From contig CM068317.1 in assembly GCA_034766995.1 (NCBI GenBank), forward strand, positions 27,162,001 to 27,226,000: a DNA stretch of 64,000 bases, given 5' to 3'. The notes under the pieces were generated by a model, which had not been told where the DNA came from, made no database searches, and saw only the letters and a list, made by a program, of their open reading frames with translations. Below, piece by piece: positions 52,060 through 64,000 of the stretch (positions are counted from its first letter, which is position 1; each line of letters begins with the position of its first letter). The translations under genes were made by a program, and so were the position numbers. The stretch is from Acanthacorydalis orientalis. Taxonomy: Eukaryota; Arthropoda; Insecta; Megaloptera; Corydalidae.

Positions 52060-52640
52060 ATTTAAATTCACTTGCACCTCTTTTTGACAGCTATCACACA
52101 ATGCACGTTCACTTCTTTCCACAAACTTGTTTTAACTGACCGCTGTACGTGCACCATCCAACAGGGTAACATGAAATTCTCATAACGAACTGAATATTTA
52201 CACGTACCGATAAAGTAAGAACAGCAATTGACTTTCAGTTTTAGTTACACTTATTGTCCTTTTTTATAAAGATATATTTTCGTATAAGTAATATTCAATG
52301 AATTCTTGACCGAAAGAACGTTTAGAATAAGGATAAATCAACGTAGTTCAATTAATTTTGTTATAGTTGTCTCTGTTTGTTAAGTCGAAAGCGTGAAAGC
52401 TTTCACAAGAAGTCATCGAATTCTGTACGTGTTTTGAAGGTGACCTTCGTCGTTTCAGGAGAAAAGAGACGTGAGAGATATCAGGCGCATGACGTTGCAC
52501 TGCTCTCTCTACTCCTTTCAGAGACATCGACCCGACGCCCCCAAACACGACGCTCTTCAGTGGCGTACGTTCGATGACAACTAGAGAAGTAATATTGTTG
52601 AGTGGCTTGGTGCAGAATGATGAAAATAATTCACGCATTT
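52060..52640 (-). promoter_or_regulatory. GC-richer island, candidate promoter or 5' exon
   Basis: This stretch stands out from the AT-rich surroundings by GC content and CpGs (for example ggcgcatgacgttgcac, catcgacccgacgcccccaa). It has no long conserved frame. On the minus strand a possible donor atcg|gtacgtgt lies near 52207, so a non-coding first exon of transporter copy 2 is possible. It contains aaggtgaccttc near 52437, shared with the island at 59.7 kb. Confidence 0.3.
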
Positions 52641-52977
52641 TAAAATAAAATTTCAATAAGACAACTGAATATATTTTTAATAAATTATAGCCATTTCAAA
52701 TAAATTTGATAATGAACAAGTAAATGAAATAATGAACAATTATCTAATCTTAATGTTCGGTACAGGGTTGTAAAAGTTTGATCTATACATTTTCTACACA
52801 AGCACAAAAAAAAATAAATATATTAAATCGATTGTAATTCTATACAGCTTTAGACCACTGATTACGTTTGTTTTTGTTAGGCTGTATAAAAATATTGTAT
52901 AATATCGTTTAATGTTTTATCGGAATATCATCTTATTATGAATCGAAGTAATATCAAAAATATAATAAATACTTTTA

Positions 52978-53398
52978 CTCAAGACAATTTCGGCATAATA
53001 AAATACTAAAAACTACACAACAATATCACAAATAAAAATTACCGATATTTGCTTTTAAAAAACTTCATTTTTCTACAATAGTTAATAAAATAAATAAATT
53101 TGCTTTAATTTACATACAGAATTTTACCTCGTCCTCAAATTTTTCAGACTTTTCACCAAAGGTTTTCCGAAATATTATAAATACATGCTCAAGATAGTTT
53201 CGGACATAATGAAAGGCTAGAAATTATATAATTATGTCACAATATTCAATAAAATTATAGATATTTGCTTTTAAAAAGTTCAGTATTCTACAATTATTTG
53301 TAAAATATTCCATATTTGTTTTAATTTATATACAAAGTTGCACTTCGTCCTTAAATTTTTCATATTTTTCCTCGAAAAGTTTCAACGCTGCAAGGATT
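52978..53398. repeat. tandem duplication, two ~210-bp copies
   Basis: Copy 1 begins ctcaagacaatttcgg at 52978 and copy 2 ctcaagatagtttcgg at 53188. They share atatttgcttttaaaaa, ttctacaat, tttaattta and ttcgtcct/ctcgtcct blocks in order. The copies are diverged, so the duplication is old. Confidence 0.75.
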
Positions 53399-53633
53399 TA
53401 TATAAAATAAACAAATATCAAACATTTAGTATGTCTTAAAAAAATAATAAAAGAAATAAAACATAATCAAATATACGTTCTTGCATTCTATATAACTATA
53501 GCTTTATTTTCTGTTATAAAAACATATATAATTTAAAATATTTATAATAATTATTCCATAACGAATTTATAAAAAAATCATATGAATACTGATCTTTTAA
53601 ATATGTCATAGAAACGATACGTATATATTTCAC

Positions 53634-53636
<3 letters not shown>

Positions 53637-53685
<49 letters not shown>

Positions 53686-54000
53686 AACACATATAATCAT
53701 TACAATTAAATTGTATTAGACAACATGAACATGAAACCAAGCATGTACTAAGCTCAACTATTTCGCAATTTAGTTTACAAAGCTATTTATAATTTTTATT
53801 TTTATTAAATTGGGATCATGAACTTTATATTTGATTGCTTTAAAATGAATTATTTGTTTGCTGCACAACTGCTTTAATAAATTTAACACAGAAGATAACT
53901 AAACCAGCGTGTACATTGTTTGATCAAACAATATTATACATACTTATTTTACAAAAAATATTTTTAAAATAAATATATTAGCTTCCTCTGTAAACAACTG

Positions 54001-54052
<52 letters not shown>
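53637..54052. other. AT-rich stretch with two TA arrays
   Basis: TA arrays at 53637-53690 and 54005-54052; nothing else seen between them. Confidence 0.6.
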
Positions 54053-54055
<3 letters not shown>

Positions 54056-54057
54056 CG

Positions 54058-54578
54058 AAGTATGTCTATCTAGGTCAGCTTATCAACAAAGATGGATCCA
54101 TTCATTGAAGAAGTAAACAGGAGAATAAAAATGTATGAAGAGAAAAGTATATGATCAATTTATACTGCCAGTCCTTACCTACGACAGCGAAACATGTGTC
54201 CTTAACTCCAAAATCATTCAAAGACTCCAAACAACACAGAAGTATGGAAAGATGTATACTAAGATAACAAGAAGATATAGGAAAACAATAGAATAGATAC
54301 AAAAATAGACAAGAGTTACCGATGTAATAAGAAGAGTAGAGTCTGGAATGGTAATGGGTAGGGCATGTTGCAAGAAGAAAAGACAGCCGATGGATAAAGA
54401 CAATAGAAATTATTAACAGGGAATCAAGGAATATAAAAAGACCAAGAAAGATACCAATGAACAAGTGGGATAAGGAAATTAAAATTTTTATTGAAAATCA
54501 GTGGAAAAGAGAGGCATTTAATCGTACAAATTGAAGAGGCCTTTACCCAGCAATAGAGAGACAGACGCTGCTACTGAA

Positions 54579-54580
<2 letters not shown>
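54058..54580 (+). pseudogene. RTE-like LINE, decayed 3' end of reverse transcriptase ORF
   Basis: Translating the plus strand across frame breaks gives the C-terminal part typical of RTE-type non-LTR retrotransposons: YVYLGQLINKDGSI, FILPVLTYDSETWVLNSK, TRVTDVIRRVESL, WVGHVARRKDSRW, NKWDKEI and a Trp-rich end. Stops and indels break the frame repeatedly (for example near 54105 and 54150). It ends at a (TA)n array, consistent with the simple-repeat tails of this LINE group. Only about 0.5 kb of 3' end remains, so it is inactive. Confidence 0.75.
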
Positions 54581-54649
<69 letters not shown>

Positions 54650-54690
54650 ATGTATGTATATATATATATGTGTGTGTGTGTGTGAATTTA
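54581..54690. repeat. (TA)n(TG)n microsatellite at the LINE 3' end
   Basis: TA repeats, then mixed tgtgtg and tatg units. Confidence 0.9.
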
Positions 54691-56204
54691 TATATGTGTA
54701 AAATTAATTTTTAAAAGTCATTTTCTATTATTAGCCTAAATATTGAAATGAATTCTACTTCAACAATTAAGTAATAATAATAATAATTGATATGTAATTT
54801 TCATTACATTTTATAATTAACAATTTATCCTCTACCTCGTTTTTTATCTTTTACGAAATTGTTAATCTAAAATGTATAACGACAATCATTTATTGATTAG
54901 AATGAAATTTTGTGAAAAAAAATCATTTTTAATACTGGTTTAATCCCATTACAGATTCATATTCATTTAGATCCTATTTTCTATTAACTTGAAAATGAAC
55001 GATTATTAATATAATAAAAATAACAGAATTATTGATCATTTTTAATTATAAATTATTAATGGTTGAATAAAAAAATAATATAGGTTATGAATTATTGATA
55101 TAATTTTAACATAAATTATTTTTATCGAGATTAATAGCAAGCTTTGTTTAAGTAATTAAAACTGATATAATTTCTTTTTACACGTAACTGTAAAGAAATA
55201 ATTAGTAAACTGTACAATTTTTTTGCAAATTAATAGTATAATTCGAATAATATCAATGACGAACTGTGCAAAAATGAATATTATTCTTTTGTGTAAGAAA
55301 CCATTTTAATCTATATTTATTAACATGTTACTTTTATTATCTTTTATAATTTTCCACCTTTGTTCTTAATATTTGTTCTATTTTATTTTTAAAATAAAAT
55401 TAAAATATATCAATATTTTATTTTACTTTTTTTACTGCTTATATAAATGTTTCTTTTAACCTAAAAAAATCATAAATAGTTTATAAAGAGCATCTGTGAA
55501 GAAAATTATTTAAAAAATTCATGTGGGAATCAAAAAATAGAGAACCGTTAATGTTTTCAAACGCTTCCTATATATATATATATAGAAACAAATATGGAAC
55601 TAAATATGAGATAGAAAAACAAACTATAGCTGAATTCTAACAGGAACTTGAACACTAAAAATCAAAACGACTAAAGAATAAAGGAATAGTTACTGTATCA
55701 GGAAGACTACTGTATCAGTGGAAGATGGTGAGGATTAGAAGTTTAAAAAAGGCATCGTTGCATAACGGAATTGGCCAAAAGAATGAAAAAATGTGCGAAA
55801 ACTAATAGGTATTTTAAAAATCCAATTAAAATACGATATATTGTTTTTGTACATTTTGTTATTTTTTATTTGATCTAAAATATATATACTTATAATAATA
55901 TAAACGATAGCTATTGTAATTTTTTTACCTTTAATATATTATAATTGATAAACTCAAAGATAAATCCATAAAAAATAATATATGTATATAATAGCTTATA
56001 GTTCACCATTTTTTTTTCATCCCATTTCTTTATGTATTACCGTGTACCAATTTTAAAACATTTCTAATTAGGGATACGTACGCGATATAAAAAATCAGCA
56101 TGTTAATTGATAACTAAATTCTTTTTTCACTATCATTATTTATTTTTTAAAAAAGAATAGACAAAATTCACAAACATCCACTCGTCATACACATCCATAT
56201 ATAC
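54691..56204. other. AT-rich intergenic stretch
   Basis: No gene recognised. A slightly purine-rich patch at 55590-55800 resembles broken coding sequence but matches nothing I can name. Confidence 0.4.
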
Positions 56205-56240
56205 ATACCTACACACATATATACATGCATACACACACAC

Positions 56241-56308
<68 letters not shown>

Positions 56309-56441
56309 ATGGGAAACAATTTTTATTAGCAAAAGTATTTGTGATATCTAACTACATATTTGCACTTGAATATCGATAACATTCAGCAAAATTTATACAT
56401 CAAGTACTTCATTACCAGTAAAAGAGGTCGTAAGACTGTTT

Positions 56442-56516
<75 letters not shown>
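56205..56516. repeat. two TA/CA microsatellites
   Basis: Arrays at 56205-56304 (CA, then TA) and 56444-56516 (CA, then TA). Confidence 0.9.
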
Positions 56517-56517
<1 letters not shown>

Positions 56518-56847
56518 CAGTAAACGTCATAAATGACCGTGTTCCAAGAATCATTAACACTGCAAAGAAATTTATTGCAACATACATGTTAACAATTACA
56601 TACGTGATTTAAATCATGTACATATTTCCTGAAATTCTACATCATTGATTTCACGTTAAAATAATCTGAATTAAATATTTCAAGTGAAATGTGTGCTAAT
56701 GTAAAATGCTAAACTTTATTTATATTCTTCTTAAATATTCGATTCATGTTACCACTGCCAATTGATAAATCTTTTGACATAATTATGTGAATAAATAATT
56801 TTTACTTAATTAAGATAGTTGCTTTTTGTACCCATATTCAGCTTCAC

Positions 56848-56903
<56 letters not shown>

Positions 56904-58087
56904 CTGTTAATATGTTTAATTTGATAATTGTATGCAATGACTGATTACACCACATTGAAATGGGAATTATTCTGTTGTTTAATCACAAGTATTTCAATTT
57001 ATTGAATAATGTATCATATTGCCGGCTATTCTAAACATTTACCTATAATGCTTGGATAATGTAAAAAATGTAGATTAATGTACGATGTATGTGTAATATA
57101 CAAAGGATACATTTTTCTTTCCTGAAATCTCGCTAGTGATTTGACAAATTATATTCTAATTATTTTATAAGGGAAAAATTCATGTTCATTAATTGATTTC
57201 TCTATGTTATATGCATAAATCAGTATTGTATATAGACTTGGTTATACAACGCAAAAATACTTAAAACCCCGGTATGTATATGTATATATATATATATATG
57301 TATATATAAGACAAAATATTTTTTTAAATAACTACATAATATGACATATAATTTACCTGAATTAAAGCTATTTATTTATCGAAAACGTTTTTCCTTATTG
57401 AACTACATGTCATAAACGGGTTTTTTTATGTTTATAATATAATAATTTTATTAACTATTCACACACCTTCATTATTTTTGTGCCACGCTTTATATATATA
57501 TATATAATTTGATATATAATTCATTTATGTACATTTATATATCATTTAGATTCTCTTTACAAAATTGAAGCTCTATATATGTCAGTATTTATGTAAGATG
57601 ATAAAATTTCTATTGAAACTTACATGTTTTATTAGTAATTCATGATATCTAAATAATTTCTTTGAAAATATTATGTTAATAAAAAATCCACTTTCATACA
57701 AGAAGTACACTGTCGTTGTTATCATTTTGTGTTTATTTTTTTGGGAATTATAAAAGTTTTAACAATATAATGTAATGAATAATTTGTAATTATATTTAAT
57801 GACACTAAACCGACAAAAAACTAAAACTCACTCTAATTTACAGGCACAAATATATAATGATTTAATAATAAACAACTACTAATACAATTTTTATTGTAAA
57901 CATTATAATTAAATTTCTTATTTAACTAAAATAAATTTTCATTCGAAGACAATATATAGGAAAATAAAAATATGGTTACTATACTTATATCTTATATGGT
58001 TGGATGGTTATTGGAGTTTTAGGGTACTTCGACAGTATATCTTATACACATACACACACACACACTCACACATACATATATATATAT

Positions 58088-58141
<54 letters not shown>

Positions 58142-59399
58142 TTTATAGAAATTTATTCAAAACCATTCATGACGAAGCAGTTTCTATTTATTTGTATATT
58201 CATTATATATGATAATAATATTTTTTAAGGCATCTGTCGTATAGAGCCTGTTTTCATGAACGTTATTACAATTTATTAAACAGAGAAATTTGCATATAAC
58301 TTCTGGTTTAAATAAATTAAGAAAAATGTTTATTTTATAATAAAAGAGATATATAAAAAAACTCCAATTATTTGCTTAAAATCCAATGATATTTCATATT
58401 ACCAATTTACAATATCAAGATTTTTGATTATTAAATAAATTAATTAGAATCTCTTTTTCCAAATTGAAATAAACATCTTTCGTTAAAGATTTGAATATTG
58501 TTAAATACTGTGCTGTGATTTTTAAATATAATTTATTGTTAATAAATAGTATAAATATATTAATACATAAATTATCTATAGCAATAAATAAAAATGAAGT
58601 GGCTCAGTGCTCAAGCATCCAAAAATTATTGTTCTATTCGGCTTAAATATTTTTGTAGACATAGCTAGGATATTAGATTAGAATATCGTTAAAATCTTAA
58701 ACAAATTATTGTGCAGAAAAATGTACAGGAAAATAACAGTATTATATTTTTAAAACACATAAACTTATTCTATAAATCTTTTTAAAAAATATTATAATTA
58801 CTACTTTTTGACAAAGGAATGTTATATAAAAACGAAACATGTAGAGAATCGTTAATTATTCATCTACAAAGACAATATAATTTCAGTTAATTCTTTAAAA
58901 TAATACTCCTTCGGGACTGTTTCTATAAATACGATATTATTTATGTGACTTAAATATATTTAATATTGTTTTATAAGGTTAAAAAAATGTTTTCCGATTC
59001 TTGGGAAATATTAGGGAACCCATTAGTAATAATTAATTTATCTCAAAATTTAAGAAAAGAATAAAAACTTTTAATCACTTAATATAACTAAATATATAAG
59101 ATATTTTCGTTTTTCCGATTAAATTTTATTCTCTTCATTTCAAACATACACATTTGTATTTTGGTTTATAATTGAAATGTTTGTTCGATTAGTAATTCAA
59201 TATATTTTCGAATTAACTATAATGTACTTATTGTTTTCTTATAATTCTTTTCATGCATACTACTCTATAATTTTCAGTTTTCGGCATTAAACTCCAAATA
59301 ACCAACCGACCATTTATAATTATTTTTAGTATCTGTTACATATTACATAAAGAGATGAAAATACAACATTTAACAAAATAAAATTAACATTGAATTACT
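56517..59399. other. AT-rich intergenic stretch
   Basis: No gene recognised; TA arrays at 56850-56902, 57270-57308, 57489-57508 and a CA/TA array at 58045-58141. Confidence 0.5.
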
Positions 59400-59720
59400 C
59401 ACAAATTTAGGCCTTCTTTCCTCTTTGAAATTTGTTTTCGCCTCCACCTCTGACATGCACGCATGCTTTCTCTAACCCAAATACCATATTGGAACTCTTT
59501 CTTTCTAACTCAAAAGCTATGAATAATTCTATTTTCGTTGTACATCGCTTATAATATTTTTGTCTGAACACGTGTAGGTGCGAGCGTGAGTAACTCCACA
59601 AGTTGTAGAGCACGTGCTGCAGTTACATAACTGACTGGACGTAAACGCCATATGACCCGACTGTCAAAATAATAATGCAAAAGACTCGAATGGCGTCAAG
59701 GTGACCTTTCATACATTTTT
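59400..59720 (-). promoter_or_regulatory. GC-richer island with two CACGTG E-boxes
   Basis: GC-richer than its surroundings. It contains two perfect CACGTG E-boxes at 59569-59574 and 59611-59616, 42 bp apart; the second is part of the 10-bp palindrome agcacgtgct. It also has tcaaggtgacctt near 59696. A plausible minus-strand donor (aattt|gtgagtaa) lies near 59400, so it could be a first exon plus promoter of a minus-strand gene such as transporter copy 2, about 14 kb away. The 68-codon frame inside has no recognisable domain. Confidence 0.3.
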
Positions 59721-61501
59721 TTAACACTAATTATAAAATAACAAAATCTATGCAACACATATCTCTATTATAATGTAACTAATTTCGTATTCACAAGTAA
59801 AATGAAATCAATTGTTATTTAAAACACACTATAATTCAATTTTAACAGTTAATGAAAACCAAAAACTCATTAAATTAATAATAAACTATGAGTTAATAAG
59901 CTTATTTTTATCATTTAACATAATAAACAAATATTAGACGCTTAGACAATGGTATTAAAAAAGAAACATTTTTTTCTTAAATAGATTACTAAATCGATTC
60001 GAATCTAATGTTGAATGCATTGTTTTAGTTATTAATCAGTTATAATCGCTTTTTTATTTAGTTATTATCAAGTAATTCATTCAATTATAATTCGTTAATA
60101 CGATGCTTTTTATTTGAAGTACAAGAGCTACCGAGATTTAAGATTATCCAATCTTTTATTTTTATTAACGAAACATACTTTTTAATCAAATATAACATTT
60201 TATTGGCATTAGGCAGCATACAACATCTTAACTGTTTATCAATGAACATTTAAAATATTTTCTAATTCACTTTTGTATTTTTTTAATTTTTTTAGACGAT
60301 TTTTTGCGCAATTGATTATATTTGTTTTTAATGTGTATTCTATAAACTAGCATTCTTAATGGCTACTAGTAGTATACAATGATTTAATGTATGTTCATTT
60401 AGTAATCAATAAAAATTGGCCTGCAAGAATTCTATAATTTCAATGCTTTCTCATGTAAAAAAGACTAAATATAACAATAATTAATTTTATATACAGTCGT
60501 TTTGATATAATTCTATCTTAAAATGTTTATCTATATAAATAATTTAGTACTCATTTTTGATTTGTCTAAAATTATGGCTAAGATTGCATCAGGATCTAAA
60601 AGTTCCCTCCTGCAAACAAAAATTTGTATATTTTTAAAATATATATTAGATAATAAATTAGCCTTAAAAAGGTTCTATTATGCCTTCCATCGCTTTTGTG
60701 TACTGGCGGCTTTTTGCGTCATACATCCTCACAGATGTTGTGAAGTAATACCGAGTAATACGTATCACTTGCAATTAACATTATTTTTACAAAAAAAATA
60801 GAATGTACAAAAATATGCTAAACCAAAGGTTTAAAGCTACAAAAACATAAGATTTTAATGTAATCATAATAAAAACAAATTCTTTGATTTTTCATATATG
60901 AAATGCACATTAAAAAAATAACAATGTGAATAAATACTTTGCAAATAAATTCTAATCATTTTAAATTATATTGTTTTTCAATAACAAAAATGTTGCATTT
61001 ATTTATAACTAAATAAACACATTAATAACATGTATATATATATATATATATATATAATATAGGCATTTTTATCATTCAATAAGTTGATTTTTCTTGATTT
61101 TTTTGACTTAGGTGTTTTTGCATAGAATAGTGTCATTATCAAAGCAATTTCTTTGACAGGTTACATTTCAATAACATTTTTTTTAAATGACTCGGTTTTT
61201 TGCACGCTAGTGCTTATATAACGAAAATACTGCATACTTTTGACATCGAATATTGACTGTCGATTGGGAAAAAATTAAAGTACTGTCCATTCCCGACCTA
61301 CGTATGGGGTGGTTTCTATAGAAAAAAATAGTAGTACAGATAAGTTCTATAGAATGCGGCGGATATATAAAATTAATATATATGCAGCATAAAAACGTAA
61401 ATATCTTTATATACATTCACAAATGAATTTTTCATTTACTTCACAACCACAACAAAAATCTCACTAAAAATCATTAATAATTAAATTTCGATTGTTATCT
61501 A

Positions 61502-61502
<1 letters not shown>
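59721..61502. other. AT-rich stretch
   Basis: No gene recognised; TA array at 61031-61058. A GC-richer patch at 61195-61370 has no recognisable identity. Confidence 0.45.
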
Positions 61503-61577
<75 letters not shown>

Positions 61578-61613
61578 CATACACACACACACATATATAT
61601 ACATACATACAGT
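61503..61613. repeat. compound TA/CA microsatellite
   Basis: A long TA array followed by tatatacatacacacac units. Confidence 0.9.
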
Positions 61614-61866
61614 AATTAATTCCAGGATTTATTTATTAAAAAGTTTAATAATTATCAACATTTCACATATTTCCTACATTAATATATTTATGAAATTTAA
61701 TTGAATAATATTACAAGTTTGTTTTCAATTACTTACCAGAATGAATATTTATGGAGCAGAGGGTTACCATTTAAATATGAATGTGACAAATCAAATTTAA
61801 TGCCATTGCTACAAAAATATTTATTTACAAATAAACATACTTTAAAATGTAAATACATATACTCGC

Positions 61867-61869
<3 letters not shown>

Positions 61870-61938
<69 letters not shown>

Positions 61939-62165
61939 TTACATATCAGGCCTAATTAGAAAATTATGAGTTCTTAAGAATTACTTACTTTTTAATATGA
62001 ATAGCACATTAGCTTTAGTTTTTACCTTTTATTTTTATAGCAAAATAATTTATATAATAAAACTTGATCTTTAATCTATATTTTATTTCATTTTGTCTAT
62101 AAAAAATGTATGAAAATTTATTTTGTTAAAAAGTTTTATATCAAAACAGTTTATAATTAATTTTC

Positions 62166-62215
<50 letters not shown>

Positions 62216-62460
62216 CATATATATACAATTTACATATGCCTAATTAGAAAATTAATGGGTACTTGAGAAGTATCCACTTTTTAATATGAATAACATTAGC
62301 ATTAATTTTTACCTCTTACTTATAGCAAAATAATTTATATTATTCAACACGATACTTTACCTATATTTTATTTTAACTATAAAAAATGTATGAAAATTCA
62401 TTTTGTTAAAAATGATCTATTTCAAAATAGTTTTTAATTAATTTTCATAATACATATTCG
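61870..62460. repeat. tandem duplication, two ~288-bp copies each led by a TA array
   Basis: cctaattagaaaatta occurs at 61951 and again at 62239, and the following ~220 bp match closely (tttttaatatgaata, agcaaaataatttatat, ataaaaaatgtatgaaaatt, ttaattttcata). TA arrays lie at 61870-61935 and 62170-62219, so the duplicated unit includes the microsatellite. Confidence 0.85.
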
Positions 62461-64000
62461 AATTTTTTAAACAATTGTTTTTGATAGCCTACAAAACAGA
62501 AAGGTAAATTATTTTTGGAATGAAATTAACTGATTCAAATTTAAAATGTTATTTATGATAAATATCAGTTTAAATGTAAATCAAAAGATTTCAAGCATGT
62601 GTATGTATTTTTATACAAAACTTGTACTTTGAGAATATAGAAACAATAACTACTTTAAGATGTTCCCTATAAGTTCCCTAATTATTTTCATTTCTTCATT
62701 CACACATGTAGAGAATATGATTCATATAAATTTACATTAATACTGCATTTTGAAGCAAAATAATAGAACATGCCTCAATACTTAATATTTGGAATGACTG
62801 AAAACATTTTTTTTTATTATATAATGAACTAAAAACATATTTTCATGCTAATAAACATCCATTCTATAATAAAGTATTGTATAATACATATAAGGTCATT
62901 TCTTTAATGTTCAATATTTTATTACCTAAAATAAAGCTAACAAGTACTTTACAACTGATAGCAAAGAAAAAATGATTCCTGGTTATATTATCACATTACT
63001 TGTATTAAATACTATAAAAATATGTATTTGAAATATTTTTTAATTATAAATAACCATGAGCACTACTAAGCTAATCAGTGAAACTTTAAGTTAAATTCAA
63101 ATCGAAATTAATGTTACACGGTAATGATTTATATAAAACTATTACAATACTTTATTTTCCCAAAAATAAAATTAAAATTTGCTCCTTTTTTAAGGTTTCA
63201 AATAGTAATTTTATATTTTAAAATATTATACTTTATATAAAAATACAACATATCGCATAATAGAACATCTTATTTTCTTCTATGAAATTCAAGACTTATT
63301 ATTTCATAAAGTATTAAAAAATTAAAACACTTTTCAACTCACTTTTAAATAAATGTATACTTTACACCAAATCTGAGTAATGTTTAATTCATTCTTAATT
63401 CAATTAAAAATACTGTCTAACAAAACAAAAAAAATACATAAATATACATCATATTAAAATTGCCTGTACAAATTATATTAACAGGTACTTACATTAATCT
63501 ATACACCTATTTGTTTTACTACTTCACAGAATAAGAATAAATATATTCCAAATAATAATGGAAATTAACTTTCTTCAATTGCACTAGTTTCAACAAAAAT
63601 AAACATGACATATTTCAACAACCACATTGTTTTAAAAATAATATTTATTCTGCTTACCATTATTTAATATTAGTCAATATTTATACTTTTTTCGATAAAT
63701 ATTTGTAGAAAACAGTTTATGTTTCCTTAATTAACAATTATGCTAAAAACAAAATTCAAAAAATCAATCATGACACTGCAAAAACAGCTACATACACCTT
63801 ATTTTAATTATTAACAAATATTAGTACATAAATAAAAGGTTGTTAATTCTCTATAACATTGGAAACAATACAAATAAATTTTGGGTATAAAATCTTTCCT
63901 TAATTTAATTTATAGTCATGATTAAAGCTCAATAATATTCGAGTTATTTCTATAGAAAATTCAATTCACAAATTCATGTCAAAATGGCCTGTTGCCAATC
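62461..64000. other. AT-rich stretch to the window edge
   Basis: No gene, RNA gene or transposon end recognised. Confidence 0.5.

Noticed and set aside
52348..52656. 102-codon minus-strand frame in the GC-richer island
   Set aside because: No recognisable domain; frames are long here mainly because GC content is higher. Kept only as a possible 5' exon or promoter.
54102..54464. 120-codon minus-strand frame, Leu/Ile/Tyr-rich, membrane-protein-like
   Set aside because: Antisense to the LINE reverse-transcriptase tail; hydrophobicity arises from its AT-rich complement.
60523..60801. 92-codon plus-strand frame
   Set aside because: No recognisable domain, no splice or codon-use support; consistent with chance.

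Overview
This is nuclear DNA from an animal, most likely an insect and possibly a hymenopteran. The genes have short exons with GT-AG introns. The sequence is very AT-rich, with dozens of long (TA)n microsatellites and many decayed mariner, Tigger, hAT-like and LINE remnants. The species cannot be named from the sequence alone.

Four protein-coding genes are supported. (1) 5108-8676, minus strand: 5' part of a large coiled-coil/disordered protein with a CAP-Gly microtubule-binding domain; it runs off the left side of what can be followed. (2) 18477-20823, plus strand: a complete four-exon NSUN4-type mitochondrial RNA cytosine-5 methyltransferase, including a short first exon that encodes a presequence. 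(3) 21420-28916 and (4) 35912-45528, both minus strand: two tandem SLC17/MFS anion transporters. Each has eight exons with the same intron phases, and four of the internal exons have identical lengths (234, 150, 133 and 242 nt). Nsun4 and the first transporter converge, with 597 bp between their stop codons. From 45.5 to 64 kb I find no coding gene, only repeats and two GC-richer islands that could be promoters or 5' exons.

Mobile-element layout: mariner remnant with mutated active site at 1-526; hAT-like MITE (3139-3697) and a deleted mariner (3745-4339) both inserted in one copy of an unclassified repeat whose uninterrupted relative lies near 21.75 kb; a triple-hairpin element at 10350-10510; Tigger/pogo remnant 11719-12970; mariner remnant 14218-14707; a 922-bp internally deleted mariner with intact 29-bp terminal repeats and an intact DD34D triad at 26073-26994, 36 nt from a splice acceptor; hAT-like MITEs at 29420-30061 and 39343-39635; a Tc1/mariner-like MITE at 40233-40604; a two-copy GC-rich repeat at 45.9 and 48.1 kb; an RTE-like LINE tail at 54058-54580; and two tandem duplications of non-coding DNA at 53.0-53.4 and 61.9-62.5 kb.

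I did not find a convincing new biological system. The best leads are the mariner beside the transporter splice site, the serial hairpin element, the nested insertions with internal empty-site evidence, and the two GC-richer islands upstream of the second transporter.
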